52,744 nt of DNA, taken from NCBI GenBank assembly GCA_947463095.1, contig CANHRE010000007.1, forward strand, positions 1 to 52,744. Direction: 5' to 3'. A program made the position numbers and the translations under genes. Positions within the stretch are counted from its first letter, which is position 1. Every line of letters begins with the position of its first letter. Shown one piece after another: positions 30,876-41,253 of the stretch. The stretch is from Flavobacteriales bacterium. GTDB taxonomy: Bacteria > Bacteroidota > Bacteroidia > NS11-12g > UBA955. The notes beneath the pieces are model-generated. The model saw only the letters and a program-made list of their open reading frames with translations. It searched no databases and was not told where the DNA came from.

Positions 30876-33266
30876 ATGCGCCATTCCATCAATACCCTGA
30901 AAAACACCCTGCTGTTATGTGTTTTTTTTCTGTGGAATCAGGTCTCTGCCCAGACTTGCGGCAAGTACGACTTCCTGGAGGCCTTTATCTTGGATATTCG
31001 CCACGAAGGCGAAAGCAAACAGGCTCGCGATGTGGAAGTATGGCTGAAAGAAATGCGGAGTAATCAAACCGTCAAGCGCATTCTTCCCAACGAACAAATC
31101 CGGCTGAATGGCCACGTGGAATACCCGCGGGCCGGAAACTATTTTCTGGTTGACTTCCATTCAACATCTTACCGTGAACCTGAGCCTATTTACGTGGCTA
31201 TGGTCATCTATAAAAACGACACTTTTCAATATCGCCTTCCCTATGAAAGCAGGGTGCATACCTGCTCCCAGCATCTGTTCGAAAAAAGAAAGGAATGGAA
31301 CGATACACTCCGCTCCAGAAATGGGAAGGCGCATGTACCCTTCCGCATCACCCTTGGGCAACCCCCCGGAAATTTACCGGTGCGCTTCCCTTTAGAAGAA
31401 GTGCTGGCGCAGCCCGTTTGGCACAGAACCTATGACGAGCTGAACAGACCCTGCGATATGCTTCAGAGGATCAGAATTTTTGATGCCCTGAGCCTGAACA
31501 CCGTCCAGGTAATTGCTGCAGGCACCGGATTTTGCGTCGGTACCCACGAGGAACCGCAGCATTTCCGGCGTGTGGATGTTTACGGCGATAACCCAAAGGG
31601 CATTCCCGATTTATGCTTCACCCGAATAAAAATCCAACGAAACAGACCCCTGCCCGATGAGCTGTACCGAGATTTCTGGCTGTTCAGCCAAAGGCACCAA
31701 CTTTGGTACCGCAGCAACCTGCTCAGCGAATATGCCAATGTGGAACTCGATAAAGAAGGCTTCCCTATTCGCGCCGAATATGAAGACTCTTCAGGCGTAA
31801 CCATCATCAGACGCTACCAATGCGACGGCAAACGCTGGCAACTGGCTTCCACAGAACGACGATTTCCACCCGCGCCCCCAGAAAAGCCAAAACCCCGTTA
31901 TGACTATTGTTTAACGATAGAAGGAACTACATACGGGAACAAAGCCGTTCAAGCCGGAACCTCCGTTCAGCCGGAAGATGTTTATGTGCGTGACACCTTC
32001 CTGATAAAAAACCTCTGCGACCGCAGCATCAAACTGGATTGCCGCGATGCCAACGCTTGGATGCTGAAGATACCCGAAGCCATCGGGCCCTACCGAACCC
32101 TGAGCCTGGTGTTTGAAGCACGTCATCCGCTGGATCCGAATACCCTTTCCTCCCATCAACAAATATTCAACCTGCAGAGTTCCGCCGGACAAAGTATCAG
32201 CCTTGGTATTCAATACTACCTGGCCGGTTTGAACACTGTAGTTCGTGATTCCTTGGGAATGGTGAAGGCCTATAAAAAGCGCTACAGGGAAACATTCAGT
32301 AACCTTCATGTTCTGGTCAATCATCAAGGAATTCCGACCGGCGTTGGCGAATGCCTGGGCCTTACAGACCGTAAAACAGGCACTTGGCAATATCCTGACA
32401 GTACGGGCCGCAGCAGGCATGTTGAACTTCACGGAAAAGCCGTGGCTGTGAGCATTCAGAATCAGGAGCGTATGGACAGCAACGCCATTGTGGAAGTGCA
32501 CCGCGAAGGCATTTGGGAACCGGCCTTCTTCCAAAGAAGCAACAACAGCTTTTTATTGGCTACCGATGCCAAAACCGACAGCATTCGCATCAACAGCGGC
32601 GGGTACAGTGCCTTATGTCGTTACCGCTATCTTCTGGAACAGGACAGGGCTCATCTGCCAGCTTACCTGAGCCGCCCGGAGGAAGTGACCTATTACAACG
32701 GCATCTGTGAGGTACCATTGAATATACATGGCCATCAATACGTGCTGCGTTGGAACTGGAATATTCCTGAAGCCAATAAGGAAGGCATGCTGCAACAACA
32801 AGCTTCGTTGATAGCCTCGCTGCGCAAACAGTTTCCTGGGCTGCGTACGGACATCTACGAACTCGAGTCCATGTTACCCATATTGGATATGCATGCGCTG
32901 AATGAAGCCACACGACAGCGGCTTTTGGGGAAACTTACCGGCCTGCAGGAAATCGAAACTATCAGCAGGGTGGTTCAACCCCACGGGAATCAAAACACCT
33001 TCGCCGGCCGGGAAACCGGTGTGGTATTCGATATGGATGTGTATCCCGAACGCTTCCACAAACAACTGGATTCACTCGGGTTTGAGCGCATGCAACAAAC
33101 CTGGGGTACTACCCATTATTACCAGACAACCTGGAAAGGAAAACTCATGGATGCCTCATACTTCAGGGCCGTAAGCGCCCTTGCGGCAATGCCCGGAGTG
33201 AGCCGGGTCTATCCATCCTTCCACTATCGCGTGTATGCCGAGCCCGCAGATCGGCTGGAGGAATAG
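30876..33266 (+). CDS. Uncharacterised secreted protein (about 796 aa)
   Basis: Signal peptide MRHSINTLKNTLLLCVFFLWNQVSAQ at 30876, not the 30714 start, which overlaps the helicase. No catalytic motif recognised. Confidence 0.8.
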   Translation: MRHSINTLKNTLLLCVFFLWNQVSAQTCGKYDFLEAFILDIRHEGESKQARDVEVWLKEMRSNQTVKRILPNEQIRLNGHVEYPRAGNYFLVDFHSTSYREPEPIYVAMVIYKNDTFQYRLPYESRVHTCSQHLFEKRKEWNDTLRSRNGKAHVPFRITLGQPPGNLPVRFPLEEVLAQPVWHRTYDELNRPCDMLQRIRIFDALSLNTVQVIAAGTGFCVGTHEEPQHFRRVDVYGDNPKGIPDLCFTRIKIQRNRPLPDELYRDFWLFSQRHQLWYRSNLLSEYANVELDKEGFPIRAEYEDSSGVTIIRRYQCDGKRWQLASTERRFPPAPPEKPKPRYDYCLTIEGTTYGNKAVQAGTSVQPEDVYVRDTFLIKNLCDRSIKLDCRDANAWMLKIPEAIGPYRTLSLVFEARHPLDPNTLSSHQQIFNLQSSAGQSISLGIQYYLAGLNTVVRDSLGMVKAYKKRYRETFSNLHVLVNHQGIPTGVGECLGLTDRKTGTWQYPDSTGRSRHVELHGKAVAVSIQNQERMDSNAIVEVHREGIWEPAFFQRSNNSFLLATDAKTDSIRINSGGYSALCRYRYLLEQDRAHLPAYLSRPEEVTYYNGICEVPLNIHGHQYVLRWNWNIPEANKEGMLQQQASLIASLRKQFPGLRTDIYELESMLPILDMHALNEATRQRLLGKLTGLQEIETISRVVQPHGNQNTFAGRETGVVFDMDVYPERFHKQLDSLGFERMQQTWGTTHYYQTTWKGKLMDASYFRAVSALAAMPGVSRVYPSFHYRVYAEPADRLEE

Positions 33267-33311
33267 CCCGTGGTTCGATAAACTCCCCTTGACAGGAATT
33301 CCAACGCTCCC

Positions 33312-34940
33312 TCAGCGCTTGTCCTGTTCAACAAAACGCACTTCCACCCTTCGGTTGCGGCGGCGCTCCTCCGGATTATTGTTTGGGCCGATTGGTTCGG
33401 AACTTCCCCGGCCTTCGGCTTCCATTCGCGCAGCGTCTACCCCAAATTGCTCCAGGTATTGCTTTACAGCTTCTGCCCTTTGCCGTGAAAGCAACCTGTT
33501 TCTATCCTCGTCACCCGTGGAATCGGTATGACCGCTGATGCGTAAACGCAAGGTTGGGTGCGATTGCAACCATGCTGCAAGTTCATCCAGTTGTTCAATA
33601 CCATCATCCTCGAGCTTTGCACTGTTACTTGGAAACAGCACCTGCTCCAGGATAAAGGGATTTTCTTTGGAAGCTGCATCGGTTTTGTCCTCCTTTTTTG
33701 GTGGTATTTGCCAGGTGTTGGAAGTGCAGGAAGCGCTGCCGGCCGGCCAGACCGAAACATCATCAATAAAATAATAAGCTTCCTTCTGGCCCTTGCTGTT
33801 CACCCGCGCCACATGGATGCTGTCTAAGGGGCGAAATCCCCCGATACTCATAAACCGCTCCCCACCTTTTGCCCGATAGGCGCCGCTCAGGTGCATCCAT
33901 TGCTCCCTGTAGAACAATACCTGCCCGGAGCGATTCACCAGATGGGGCTGCAAACCTGATTCTTCAAAACGATAAAAATCCAGAGGGGTATTACTGAAAT
34001 GGAAACCAACGGCATCGGCGGCGAAGGCACTCTTGCGGCTCAGGATAAAATGCACCTTTACACAATAAACGCTATCGGATTTTAAAGGCTCTTTCAGTGT
34101 GCCGCATAAATACTCGATATGGCTGCCCCCACGTGAGTAAATGCGAATACCGGTACTTGCTGTCCCTGTGCGGTGCCGGGCCTTCTTGCCTCTGTAAAAA
34201 TCCGGGGTTCCTGAAGCACGGGTCCAATAATCTACCATGGTATCGTCGAAACTCAGGGCGGTCATTTCTGGCCAGTTCTCTCGGGCATATTCAAACGAGG
34301 GATTGTGCAGCAGATTCAGCCTGTCGGGAAGATTCCAGTTGCTGTCGGCCAGAATGTCTGTATTGTGAAAAGGGGCGTCGCTGATTCCAAGGAGCGCATC
34401 ATCACCCTGCTCCAGTTGGCCCGGTACGCTCATGGTGGTGCGCATGCTCAGCACACCAAGATGTTGCACATAGCTTCGGTACAAAGTGCCCTGCTTCATG
34501 ATGTTTACAAGGAAGCTGTCCCTGCCGGTACGCGTTATTTCCCAGCGTTCATCGTTCCAGACAAACACCCCTTCATGCATAAATTTTGTAAGTTCCTGAG
34601 TTCCTGCTTCCGCACCGCGCCTGCGGTATCTTTCAGTTTTCAGTAAAACACCGGTGGAATCGTACCAGTTCCAGGTTCCGGCCGGTCGGTTGTTGCCGTC
34701 TTTTTTTCGCTGGTAACATGCCACCTGCGCCTTGACGCCGTTTCCATAGTAATATGTCCACCTGCCCCGCTTGTATTGCTCGGGGACCGGTTTTTTTCCA
34801 GGTTCTTTCCGGTAGGAATAGGCAGAAGAATAAGCTCCGGCGATTTTCAGCGTTCCATCGGGCCAGTAGCTGCGCGGCGGCACCTTTACTGCGCAAGAGG
34901 TTCCGAAGACCATCATCGCAAAAGAAATGCGGCGGAGCAT
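33312..34940 (-). CDS. OmpA-domain protein with MORN-like N-terminus and jelly-roll/CBM-like middle
   Basis: C-terminus LFPSNSAKLEDDGIEQLDELAAWLQSHPTLRLRISGHTDSTGDEDRNRLLSRQRAEAVKQYL...NRRVEVRFVE; N-terminal YPDGTLKIAGAYS...RGRWTYYYGNGVKAQVACY...; middle LLHNPSFEYARENWPEM...YYFIDDVSVWP. Confidence 0.85.
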   Translation of the reverse strand: MLRRISFAMMVFGTSCAVKVPPRSYWPDGTLKIAGAYSSAYSYRKEPGKKPVPEQYKRGRWTYYYGNGVKAQVACYQRKKDGNNRPAGTWNWYDSTGVLLKTERYRRRGAEAGTQELTKFMHEGVFVWNDERWEITRTGRDSFLVNIMKQGTLYRSYVQHLGVLSMRTTMSVPGQLEQGDDALLGISDAPFHNTDILADSNWNLPDRLNLLHNPSFEYARENWPEMTALSFDDTMVDYWTRASGTPDFYRGKKARHRTGTASTGIRIYSRGGSHIEYLCGTLKEPLKSDSVYCVKVHFILSRKSAFAADAVGFHFSNTPLDFYRFEESGLQPHLVNRSGQVLFYREQWMHLSGAYRAKGGERFMSIGGFRPLDSIHVARVNSKGQKEAYYFIDDVSVWPAGSASCTSNTWQIPPKKEDKTDAASKENPFILEQVLFPSNSAKLEDDGIEQLDELAAWLQSHPTLRLRISGHTDSTGDEDRNRLLSRQRAEAVKQYLEQFGVDAARMEAEGRGSSEPIGPNNNPEERRRNRRVEVRFVEQDKR

Positions 34941-34973
34941 GGATGAAAAACGATTTAAACCTCTTGAAATTGC

Positions 34974-37250
34974 TCAGCGTATAAACACCAGCTTGCTCAT
35001 GTAGCTGTCGCTGCCGTCGCGGTTGATGCTGAAAATAAGGTAGAGGCCACTGGCGGGCTTATCGCCGTTCAGCTTGCGACAATTCCAGGTGGCTGTGCCT
35101 CCGCTGGCGCGGGTTTCATACACCACATTTCCGTTGATATCGGTGATTTTAACTTCGGCATCGTCCGGCAGGCCCTGCATCATTACGCTGCCTTCATAAC
35201 CGGGTCGCACCGGGTTTGGGAACACCTTGACTTTGCCGTGAACATCGTTGGCAATGGTGGCGTCGCCGCGCCACGAGCTGATGCCTTCGCTGCTGCCGAA
35301 AAACACCTCGCCTGTTTCTTCCATGATGCCGATGCTCTGCACTTCGTTCGACAATAAGGGGCTGTTGTCTCTGGTGAAATGTTGCAGCACCTTCAGTCCG
35401 TTTTCCGCTACCAGATAAGCGCCGTTGTTGGTGCCCACCCATTTACGTCCACCGCCGTCAACGGTGATGCAGTTGATTACCTGCGTACCCAGCAGATAGC
35501 CGGTGGTACCGCCTTCCACAATCACGAAGCGCTCAGCATTTACGGCTTTGTTGTTGGGAAATAACTGATCCGGACGGGTAAATACGGCAAGGCCCTGGTC
35601 GGTACCTACCCATATATAGCCGTAGCGGTCGGTAGCAATGCAGCTTACCTCGCTGCTGGGCAAACCGCCGTTGTCGGCCTGATTGTTCAGGAAGCGCTGA
35701 CGGTCGTCGGAAAGAACATCTGGCGTTTCGTTGTCATCATAAACCATCAGGCCCACTGGGCCATTTGGGCCAGTGCTGGAGTTGTTGTAGGCCAGCATCC
35801 ATTTGTGGCCGTAGTCGTCAACCACCAGCTGCCCTACGTTGTTGTTCAGCAGGCTGAAGCTTTTCCAACCCCCAGTTTTCAGCAGCACATTCAGACCGGT
35901 GGCGCTGCCAAAATTGCTCACCCAAAGGTTGCCATTTTTGTCAGTGGCCATGCCTGTAACACGTGTCCAGATGGTGTTTCCGAATTTGCGCAGGCTGCTG
36001 TTGCTGCTGTCAATACGCAGTCGGGGCTCTGTTCCGCTGAAAAACACCATGCCGAAGGAATGGGTTCCCAAGAACACCCGTTTGGTTTCCGGCTCGGCAT
36101 AGGCTACCGTCCAGTCGTATAAGCCATCGGTGATGGGATTAGGACTGCGGTTTATCCAGCGGTTCTCATGAAACATCGCATAGCCGCTGTTGTTGAAGGC
36201 ATTGCCGTAGGTATTGGTCGTTCCGCCTCCGGTAACATACAGGGTGCGTCCAACGGAGGCCATCTGGTAAGACTGTTTGAAGGCCGGACCATTGGGAAAG
36301 AAGCTCACCTCGCTGCCATTGATTTTCTTGATGAGCCCGTAGGTGTTCAGCACAAACCACACATAGCCTTCGCGATCAACAATGCCGCGGTTAATCAGGT
36401 TCACCGGAATGACGGATTTGCTTTTGCCATCATCGCTAATGATTCTTCCTTCTGCAAAAACATACAATCTTTCGTAGTAGATGCCGATGTTGGCAATAGT
36501 ATCCTGCTTTCCGTCGTAATAGTCTGTCCAGGAACCATTCCGGTATTGTTTCATCACTTTGTTAAGATCGCAAACCAGCGTATTGTTCCAGTTCACCATA
36601 TTCCTGCACGTTACTCCGTTGCGCAGCAACTTCCAGTTGTTGTAATCGCTTAGGTTGCGCGTACCGTCGTAGGGCGCGTAAAGTATGGCTCCCGAAATGG
36701 CGGCATACAGGGTGTCGTTCACCACAGCCGTGGCGGAAACAGCAACCGTGCTGCCTCCTGGGCCGATGCTGGTATAGGAATCGGTAAAAATCGCTCTGGA
36801 AACATCCAGCACCAGGATGCCTAGTCCTGTAGCAATTATGGCCTGATTGCCACGGAAGTGTACATGTTTGATGGCTTTGTCGCCCTGAAGGGATGACTGC
36901 AGTACATCAGGGAGGTTCACAATGCGGTTGTCGTTTTTCAACAGGTCTATATTGCCGTTGCGGTAGCCGATAATCACCACGTCTGCATCAGGCTGATAAC
37001 CCAGATAGGAGATGCCCACATCGCTGAACCCATCCACAGATGAGAGGCGGCGTACTTCACCGTCTGCCTTGCCCACGCTGAACAGACCATTTTCACTGGC
37101 AGCCAGGATATGCTCCCGGGTTTCTGCCAGATGCTTACAATCGGCATAGGGTAAATGTACCCTCCAGGATCCAAAAGGAATATCGGCCTCCCCCTGAGCG
37201 GAAAGAAGACCGGCCTTCACGATTCCCAAAATCAGCCACCAATACCTCAT
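34974..37250 (-). CDS. porZ: Type IX secretion system protein PorZ
   Basis: FGSWRVHLPYADCKHLAETREHILAASENGLFSV...LSSVDGFSDVGISYLGYQPDADVVIIGYRNGNIDLL, beta-propeller-like repeats, C-terminal sorting-type domain (VFPNPVRPGYEGSVMMQGL...LVFIR). Confidence 0.8.
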   Translation of the reverse strand: MRYWWLILGIVKAGLLSAQGEADIPFGSWRVHLPYADCKHLAETREHILAASENGLFSVGKADGEVRRLSSVDGFSDVGISYLGYQPDADVVIIGYRNGNIDLLKNDNRIVNLPDVLQSSLQGDKAIKHVHFRGNQAIIATGLGILVLDVSRAIFTDSYTSIGPGGSTVAVSATAVVNDTLYAAISGAILYAPYDGTRNLSDYNNWKLLRNGVTCRNMVNWNNTLVCDLNKVMKQYRNGSWTDYYDGKQDTIANIGIYYERLYVFAEGRIISDDGKSKSVIPVNLINRGIVDREGYVWFVLNTYGLIKKINGSEVSFFPNGPAFKQSYQMASVGRTLYVTGGGTTNTYGNAFNNSGYAMFHENRWINRSPNPITDGLYDWTVAYAEPETKRVFLGTHSFGMVFFSGTEPRLRIDSSNSSLRKFGNTIWTRVTGMATDKNGNLWVSNFGSATGLNVLLKTGGWKSFSLLNNNVGQLVVDDYGHKWMLAYNNSSTGPNGPVGLMVYDDNETPDVLSDDRQRFLNNQADNGGLPSSEVSCIATDRYGYIWVGTDQGLAVFTRPDQLFPNNKAVNAERFVIVEGGTTGYLLGTQVINCITVDGGGRKWVGTNNGAYLVAENGLKVLQHFTRDNSPLLSNEVQSIGIMEETGEVFFGSSEGISSWRGDATIANDVHGKVKVFPNPVRPGYEGSVMMQGLPDDAEVKITDINGNVVYETRASGGTATWNCRKLNGDKPASGLYLIFSINRDGSDSYMSKLVFIR

Positions 37251-37351
37251 ACGTTTTATTATAGACACTATGTAAATCATCCGCAAAATACGCCGCATCA
37301 GGCTAAAACGCTGATATTATGATGAAATGGCGGTAAGTTTGCCAGCTTATT

Positions 37352-39703
37352 ATGTGGGACAAAATTGCAAGTGCGGTGATGCGCTACCGCGTCTGGTGGC
37401 TGCTTATCATCCTTGGTCTTACAGGATTCATGGGATACCATGCCAGTAAAATTCAACTGGCTTATGACATGCAGAAGCTGGTTCCCAAGACCGACAAGGA
37501 TTTCATTACCTATATAGATTTCAAAAAGAAGTTTGGCGAAGACGGCAACAAGTTGATTATCGGCGTTCAAAGCGCTGAATTCTGGAAGATTGGATATTTC
37601 AAAAGGTTTTCAGCCCTGTGCGATAGCCTTTCCACCATTCCCGGCGTAACCGGTTTGGTGTCACCTTCGAGGGTAGTATCGCTGCAGGTGGACGACAGCC
37701 TGCAACAATTTGTTACCCATCCGCTGTTCAGCAAGAACATACAAACCCAGGAAGAGCTGGATTCGTTGTACGGCATTTTTGAGACCCTGCGCTTTTATGA
37801 CCAGCTCATCTTCAACAAAGACAGCGGTGTGGCTCTTTGCATCGTATCCATTGAACAGAAAGTGCTGGACAGCGAAATACGCAATGCCCTGCTGCGCAAA
37901 GCTTTTCAGTATTGCGATCAATTTGCCGCTGAAAGCAAAACCGTTATTCACTATTCAGGGCTGCCCTTTATCCGCAATGAGTTCAGCACCAAGGTAAAGA
38001 GCGAGATTACCCTGTTTACCATCATTGCATTTGGCATTACCGCCTTGCTGATTCTGCTGTTCTTCAGAAGCGTGACCACCTTGGTTATTTCCATGGGTTT
38101 TATTGCCATCGGTGTAATCTGGTGCTTGGGCATTTCTCAGCTGTACGGCTATAAAATCACCATGTTGATAGGCACCCTGCCCACGCTGCTGGTGGTGATT
38201 GGTGTGCAAAACACCATATACCTCATCAACAAATACCACGACGAATACCGCCGCCACCGCAACAAGATGAAGTCGCTCACGCGAATCATTTCGCGCATTG
38301 GCGTGGCCAGCTTCCTCATCAACATCACCACGGCCATAGGATTTGGCGTGTTCTACTTCACTGATTCCGCGGTACTGGAACAGTTTGGTGTTGTAGCCTT
38401 CTGGGCCATCAACGCCATATTCGTTATCACCCTGGTGGGCCTGCCCATTGCCTACAGCTTCCTGCCTGCACCGAGCCTGAAGCAAATTCAGCACCTGGAA
38501 AACCGCAACATCACACGCTTCCTGGAATGGGTGCGCTTCATGGTGTTCCATCACAAACGCCGCATCTATTTCTGGAGCATCGCACTGACGGTTTTTGCCA
38601 GCATCTATATGTGGCGCCTGAGGCCTCTGGCTTACATGGTGGACGATATCCCACACAACTCCAAGTTGTACCAGGATCTGGAATTCTTCCAAAAACACTT
38701 CAAAGGGGTTATGCCTTTTGAAATTGTGGTTGAGTGCACTGAAGAAAACGGAGCCAAGAACTACACCACACTGAATAAAATTTACGCGCTTCAAAAGAAA
38801 CTGGAGAAATTCCCCGAGCTGAGCAAGCCTATTTCTCTGGTGGAACTGGTGCGCTTCGCCAACCAGACCGTGCACAACGGCGAGCCGAAATACTATCGCC
38901 TGCCGCCAACTACCGAACTGGGACAAATAGCCATGTATATGCCGGAGCCTTCCGAAGGACATAAAAACATGATGGACGGCCTGGTAGATAAAAATTACCG
39001 CGAATTGCGCGTGAGTTATCAGATGGCCGACGTGGGCAGTGTGCGCATGAAGGAAATCACCGAAGAGGTGCATCGTATCATTGACGAGATGTTCTCCAAA
39101 GAACAGTTCGATGTGCACATCACCGGAACCTCAGCAATTTTCCTGAAAGGCAACTCATACCTGTATGACTCCCTGCTCAGCTCCACGTTCTGGGCGCTGG
39201 TAATGATTGCCTTTACCATGGGACTGCTGTTCCCCTCGCTGAAGATGATCATCATCTCATTGATTCCGAACTGCATCCCGCTCATCATCACGGCAGGCAT
39301 TATGGGCTACCTGCAGATCCCGCTCAAGCCCAGCACCATCCTGGTGTTTTCCATCTCCTTCGGGATTGCCGTAGATGCAACCATCCACTTCGTTACCACC
39401 TTCCGGCGAGAGTTAAAACACTCTGACAAAAGCCTGCGCGAAACCCTAAGCCATGTGATCATGGAAGTGGGTCACAGCATGATTTACACCAACATAGCGC
39501 TGTTTGCTGGCTTCATGATCTTCGTATTCAGCGATTTCCAGGGAACCAAAGCCCTGGGCTGGCTCACAGGAACAACACTGCTTGTGGGTATGTTCGCAAA
39601 CCTGTTCCTGCTTCCCGCGCTTATCCTCAGCTTCGAAAAAGGACTGAATCCCAAGGAAGAGTTGAGCGAAACTGTGATTGATTTGCCTGAAGAGGAAGAA
39701 TAA
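37352..39703 (+). CDS. MMPL/RND-family transporter
   Basis: 783 aa; YDMQKLVPKTDKDFITYIDFKKKFGEDGNKLIIGV, FGITALLILLFFRSVTTLVISMGFIAIGVIW, GIAVDATIHFVTTFRRELKHSDKSLRETLSHVIMEVGHSMIYTNIALFAGF. Confidence 0.9.
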   Translation: MWDKIASAVMRYRVWWLLIILGLTGFMGYHASKIQLAYDMQKLVPKTDKDFITYIDFKKKFGEDGNKLIIGVQSAEFWKIGYFKRFSALCDSLSTIPGVTGLVSPSRVVSLQVDDSLQQFVTHPLFSKNIQTQEELDSLYGIFETLRFYDQLIFNKDSGVALCIVSIEQKVLDSEIRNALLRKAFQYCDQFAAESKTVIHYSGLPFIRNEFSTKVKSEITLFTIIAFGITALLILLFFRSVTTLVISMGFIAIGVIWCLGISQLYGYKITMLIGTLPTLLVVIGVQNTIYLINKYHDEYRRHRNKMKSLTRIISRIGVASFLINITTAIGFGVFYFTDSAVLEQFGVVAFWAINAIFVITLVGLPIAYSFLPAPSLKQIQHLENRNITRFLEWVRFMVFHHKRRIYFWSIALTVFASIYMWRLRPLAYMVDDIPHNSKLYQDLEFFQKHFKGVMPFEIVVECTEENGAKNYTTLNKIYALQKKLEKFPELSKPISLVELVRFANQTVHNGEPKYYRLPPTTELGQIAMYMPEPSEGHKNMMDGLVDKNYRELRVSYQMADVGSVRMKEITEEVHRIIDEMFSKEQFDVHITGTSAIFLKGNSYLYDSLLSSTFWALVMIAFTMGLLFPSLKMIIISLIPNCIPLIITAGIMGYLQIPLKPSTILVFSISFGIAVDATIHFVTTFRRELKHSDKSLRETLSHVIMEVGHSMIYTNIALFAGFMIFVFSDFQGTKALGWLTGTTLLVGMFANLFLLPALILSFEKGLNPKEELSETVIDLPEEEE

Positions 39704-39753
39704 GCATCTACTGCGTTTTTGATACGCTGAGGGGCTTCCGAAACCATAATATA

Positions 39754-39790
39754 TGTCATGGTGCCCCTCGGCTATGCCCCACCACCCCTG
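39754..39790 (+). repeat. H element, left-half fragment (H3)
   Basis: TGTCATGGTGCCCCTCGGCTATGCCCCACCACCCC matches the left half of H1 and H4. Confidence 0.55.
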
Positions 39791-39827
39791 CTTGAAATCG
39801 CCGAATGGAAAGACCTCCAATTAAACC

Positions 39828-41243
39828 TTAAGCCTTCTTCCTGGTAATCACCCAATACACCGGCAAGCCAGCCAGAACGATGAGCAGTCCGCGCAGGGTA
39901 TAGGTGGTTTTAAACACCAGCAAATCAAGGCAGATGGCACCGGCCAGGAGTATATACAAGGCAGGAATCAGCGGATAACCAAAGGCCTTGTAGGGACGAG
40001 GAGTATCTGGCTCCAGCTTACGGAGGCGAAAAATACCCGCCACGGTGATGATGTAAAATACCAGGCTTGCAAAGGTGCAATAGTCAAGCAGGTTGTTGTA
40101 CGAACCGCTTAAGCACAGCAGCGAAGCCCATCCGGCCTGCGCCCACAGGGCATTCGCGGGAACGGCATGGCGGTTCAGCTTCCGCGCACCCTTAAAAAAC
40201 AGGCCGTCTTCTGCCATCGCTTCATACAAACGCGCACCGGCCAAAATCAAACCATTATTACAGCCAAAGGTGCTCACCATAATAAGCAGTGCCATAATCC
40301 AAACACCTGAGTCGCCGAGGATAACCGCCGCTGCGGCAGCGCCTACACGGTCGTTGGCGGCATGGCTAATGCTCAGGCCGTTCAGCCCGTTGGCCTGCAG
40401 AGGCAACAAGGCCAGATAAGCCACGTTGGCCATGATGTACACCAGCGTAACCAAGAGCGTACCCATGAACAGGCTGCGTGGTATGTTGCGGGATGGATCT
40501 TTGATTTCACCGGCAATGAAGGTTACGTTGTTCCAGGCATCGCTGCTGAACAGGGAACCAATAAGGGCAGTGCCAAAGGCGGTAATGGCCGCCCAGGAGC
40601 CCAGTGTTTCCCAATGCACTGTATCCTTAGGGCTGCCGTAGGCCTGGAATCCGAGCTTCCAGTTTTCAGACCACATATTGCCCTTGAATATCCAGTACAC
40701 ACCTGCTCCAATCAAACCAAACAAGGCCAACAGCTTTGCCATGGTGAAGATGCGCTGTATCCATTTTCCTTCCTCAATGCCTAAGGTGTTCAGCCAGGTG
40801 AGCAGCAGGATGGAGCCAATGGCCACACCCTGAGCGGCACTGATCTTAAACCCGGCAATATTGACCAGCACATGCTCGCTCCCCAATCCGGGAAGGAGCA
40901 CGCTGGTATAGTTGGCAAAGGCCATAGCTACGGCAGCAATAACCCCCGATTGTATGACGGTGAACACACTCCAGCCATAAACAAAGGAGGTCATGGCCCC
41001 GAAAGCCCTGCGTATGTACACATATTGCCCTCCGGCCTTGGGCATCATACCCGCCAGCTCGCCATAGCTGAGCGCCGCCGTGAGGGTAATCAATCCGGTA
41101 ACAAACCAGGCCAGCAGCAGGAGCCCGGGTGAGCCCAGCTGCCGGCTCATGTCGCTGCTGACCAGAAAAATGCCGCTGCCAATCATGCTCCCTGAAACAA
41201 TCAGGGTAGCATCGGCGAGTCCGAGGGAACGTATCGGTTTCAG
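39828..41243 (-). CDS. APC-family amino acid permease
   Basis: SGSMIGSGIFLVSSDMSRQLGSPGLLLLAWFVTGLITLTAALSYGELAGMMPKAGGQYVYIRRAFG. Conserved N-terminal LKPIRSLGLADATLIV extends to 41243 in frame, beginning with CTG. Confidence 0.85.
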   Translation of the reverse strand: MKPIRSLGLADATLIVSGSMIGSGIFLVSSDMSRQLGSPGLLLLAWFVTGLITLTAALSYGELAGMMPKAGGQYVYIRRAFGAMTSFVYGWSVFTVIQSGVIAAVAMAFANYTSVLLPGLGSEHVLVNIAGFKISAAQGVAIGSILLLTWLNTLGIEEGKWIQRIFTMAKLLALFGLIGAGVYWIFKGNMWSENWKLGFQAYGSPKDTVHWETLGSWAAITAFGTALIGSLFSSDAWNNVTFIAGEIKDPSRNIPRSLFMGTLLVTLVYIMANVAYLALLPLQANGLNGLSISHAANDRVGAAAAAVILGDSGVWIMALLIMVSTFGCNNGLILAGARLYEAMAEDGLFFKGARKLNRHAVPANALWAQAGWASLLCLSGSYNNLLDYCTFASLVFYIITVAGIFRLRKLEPDTPRPYKAFGYPLIPALYILLAGAICLDLLVFKTTYTLRGLLIVLAGLPVYWVITRKKA

Positions 41244-41253
41244 AAACGTACGT

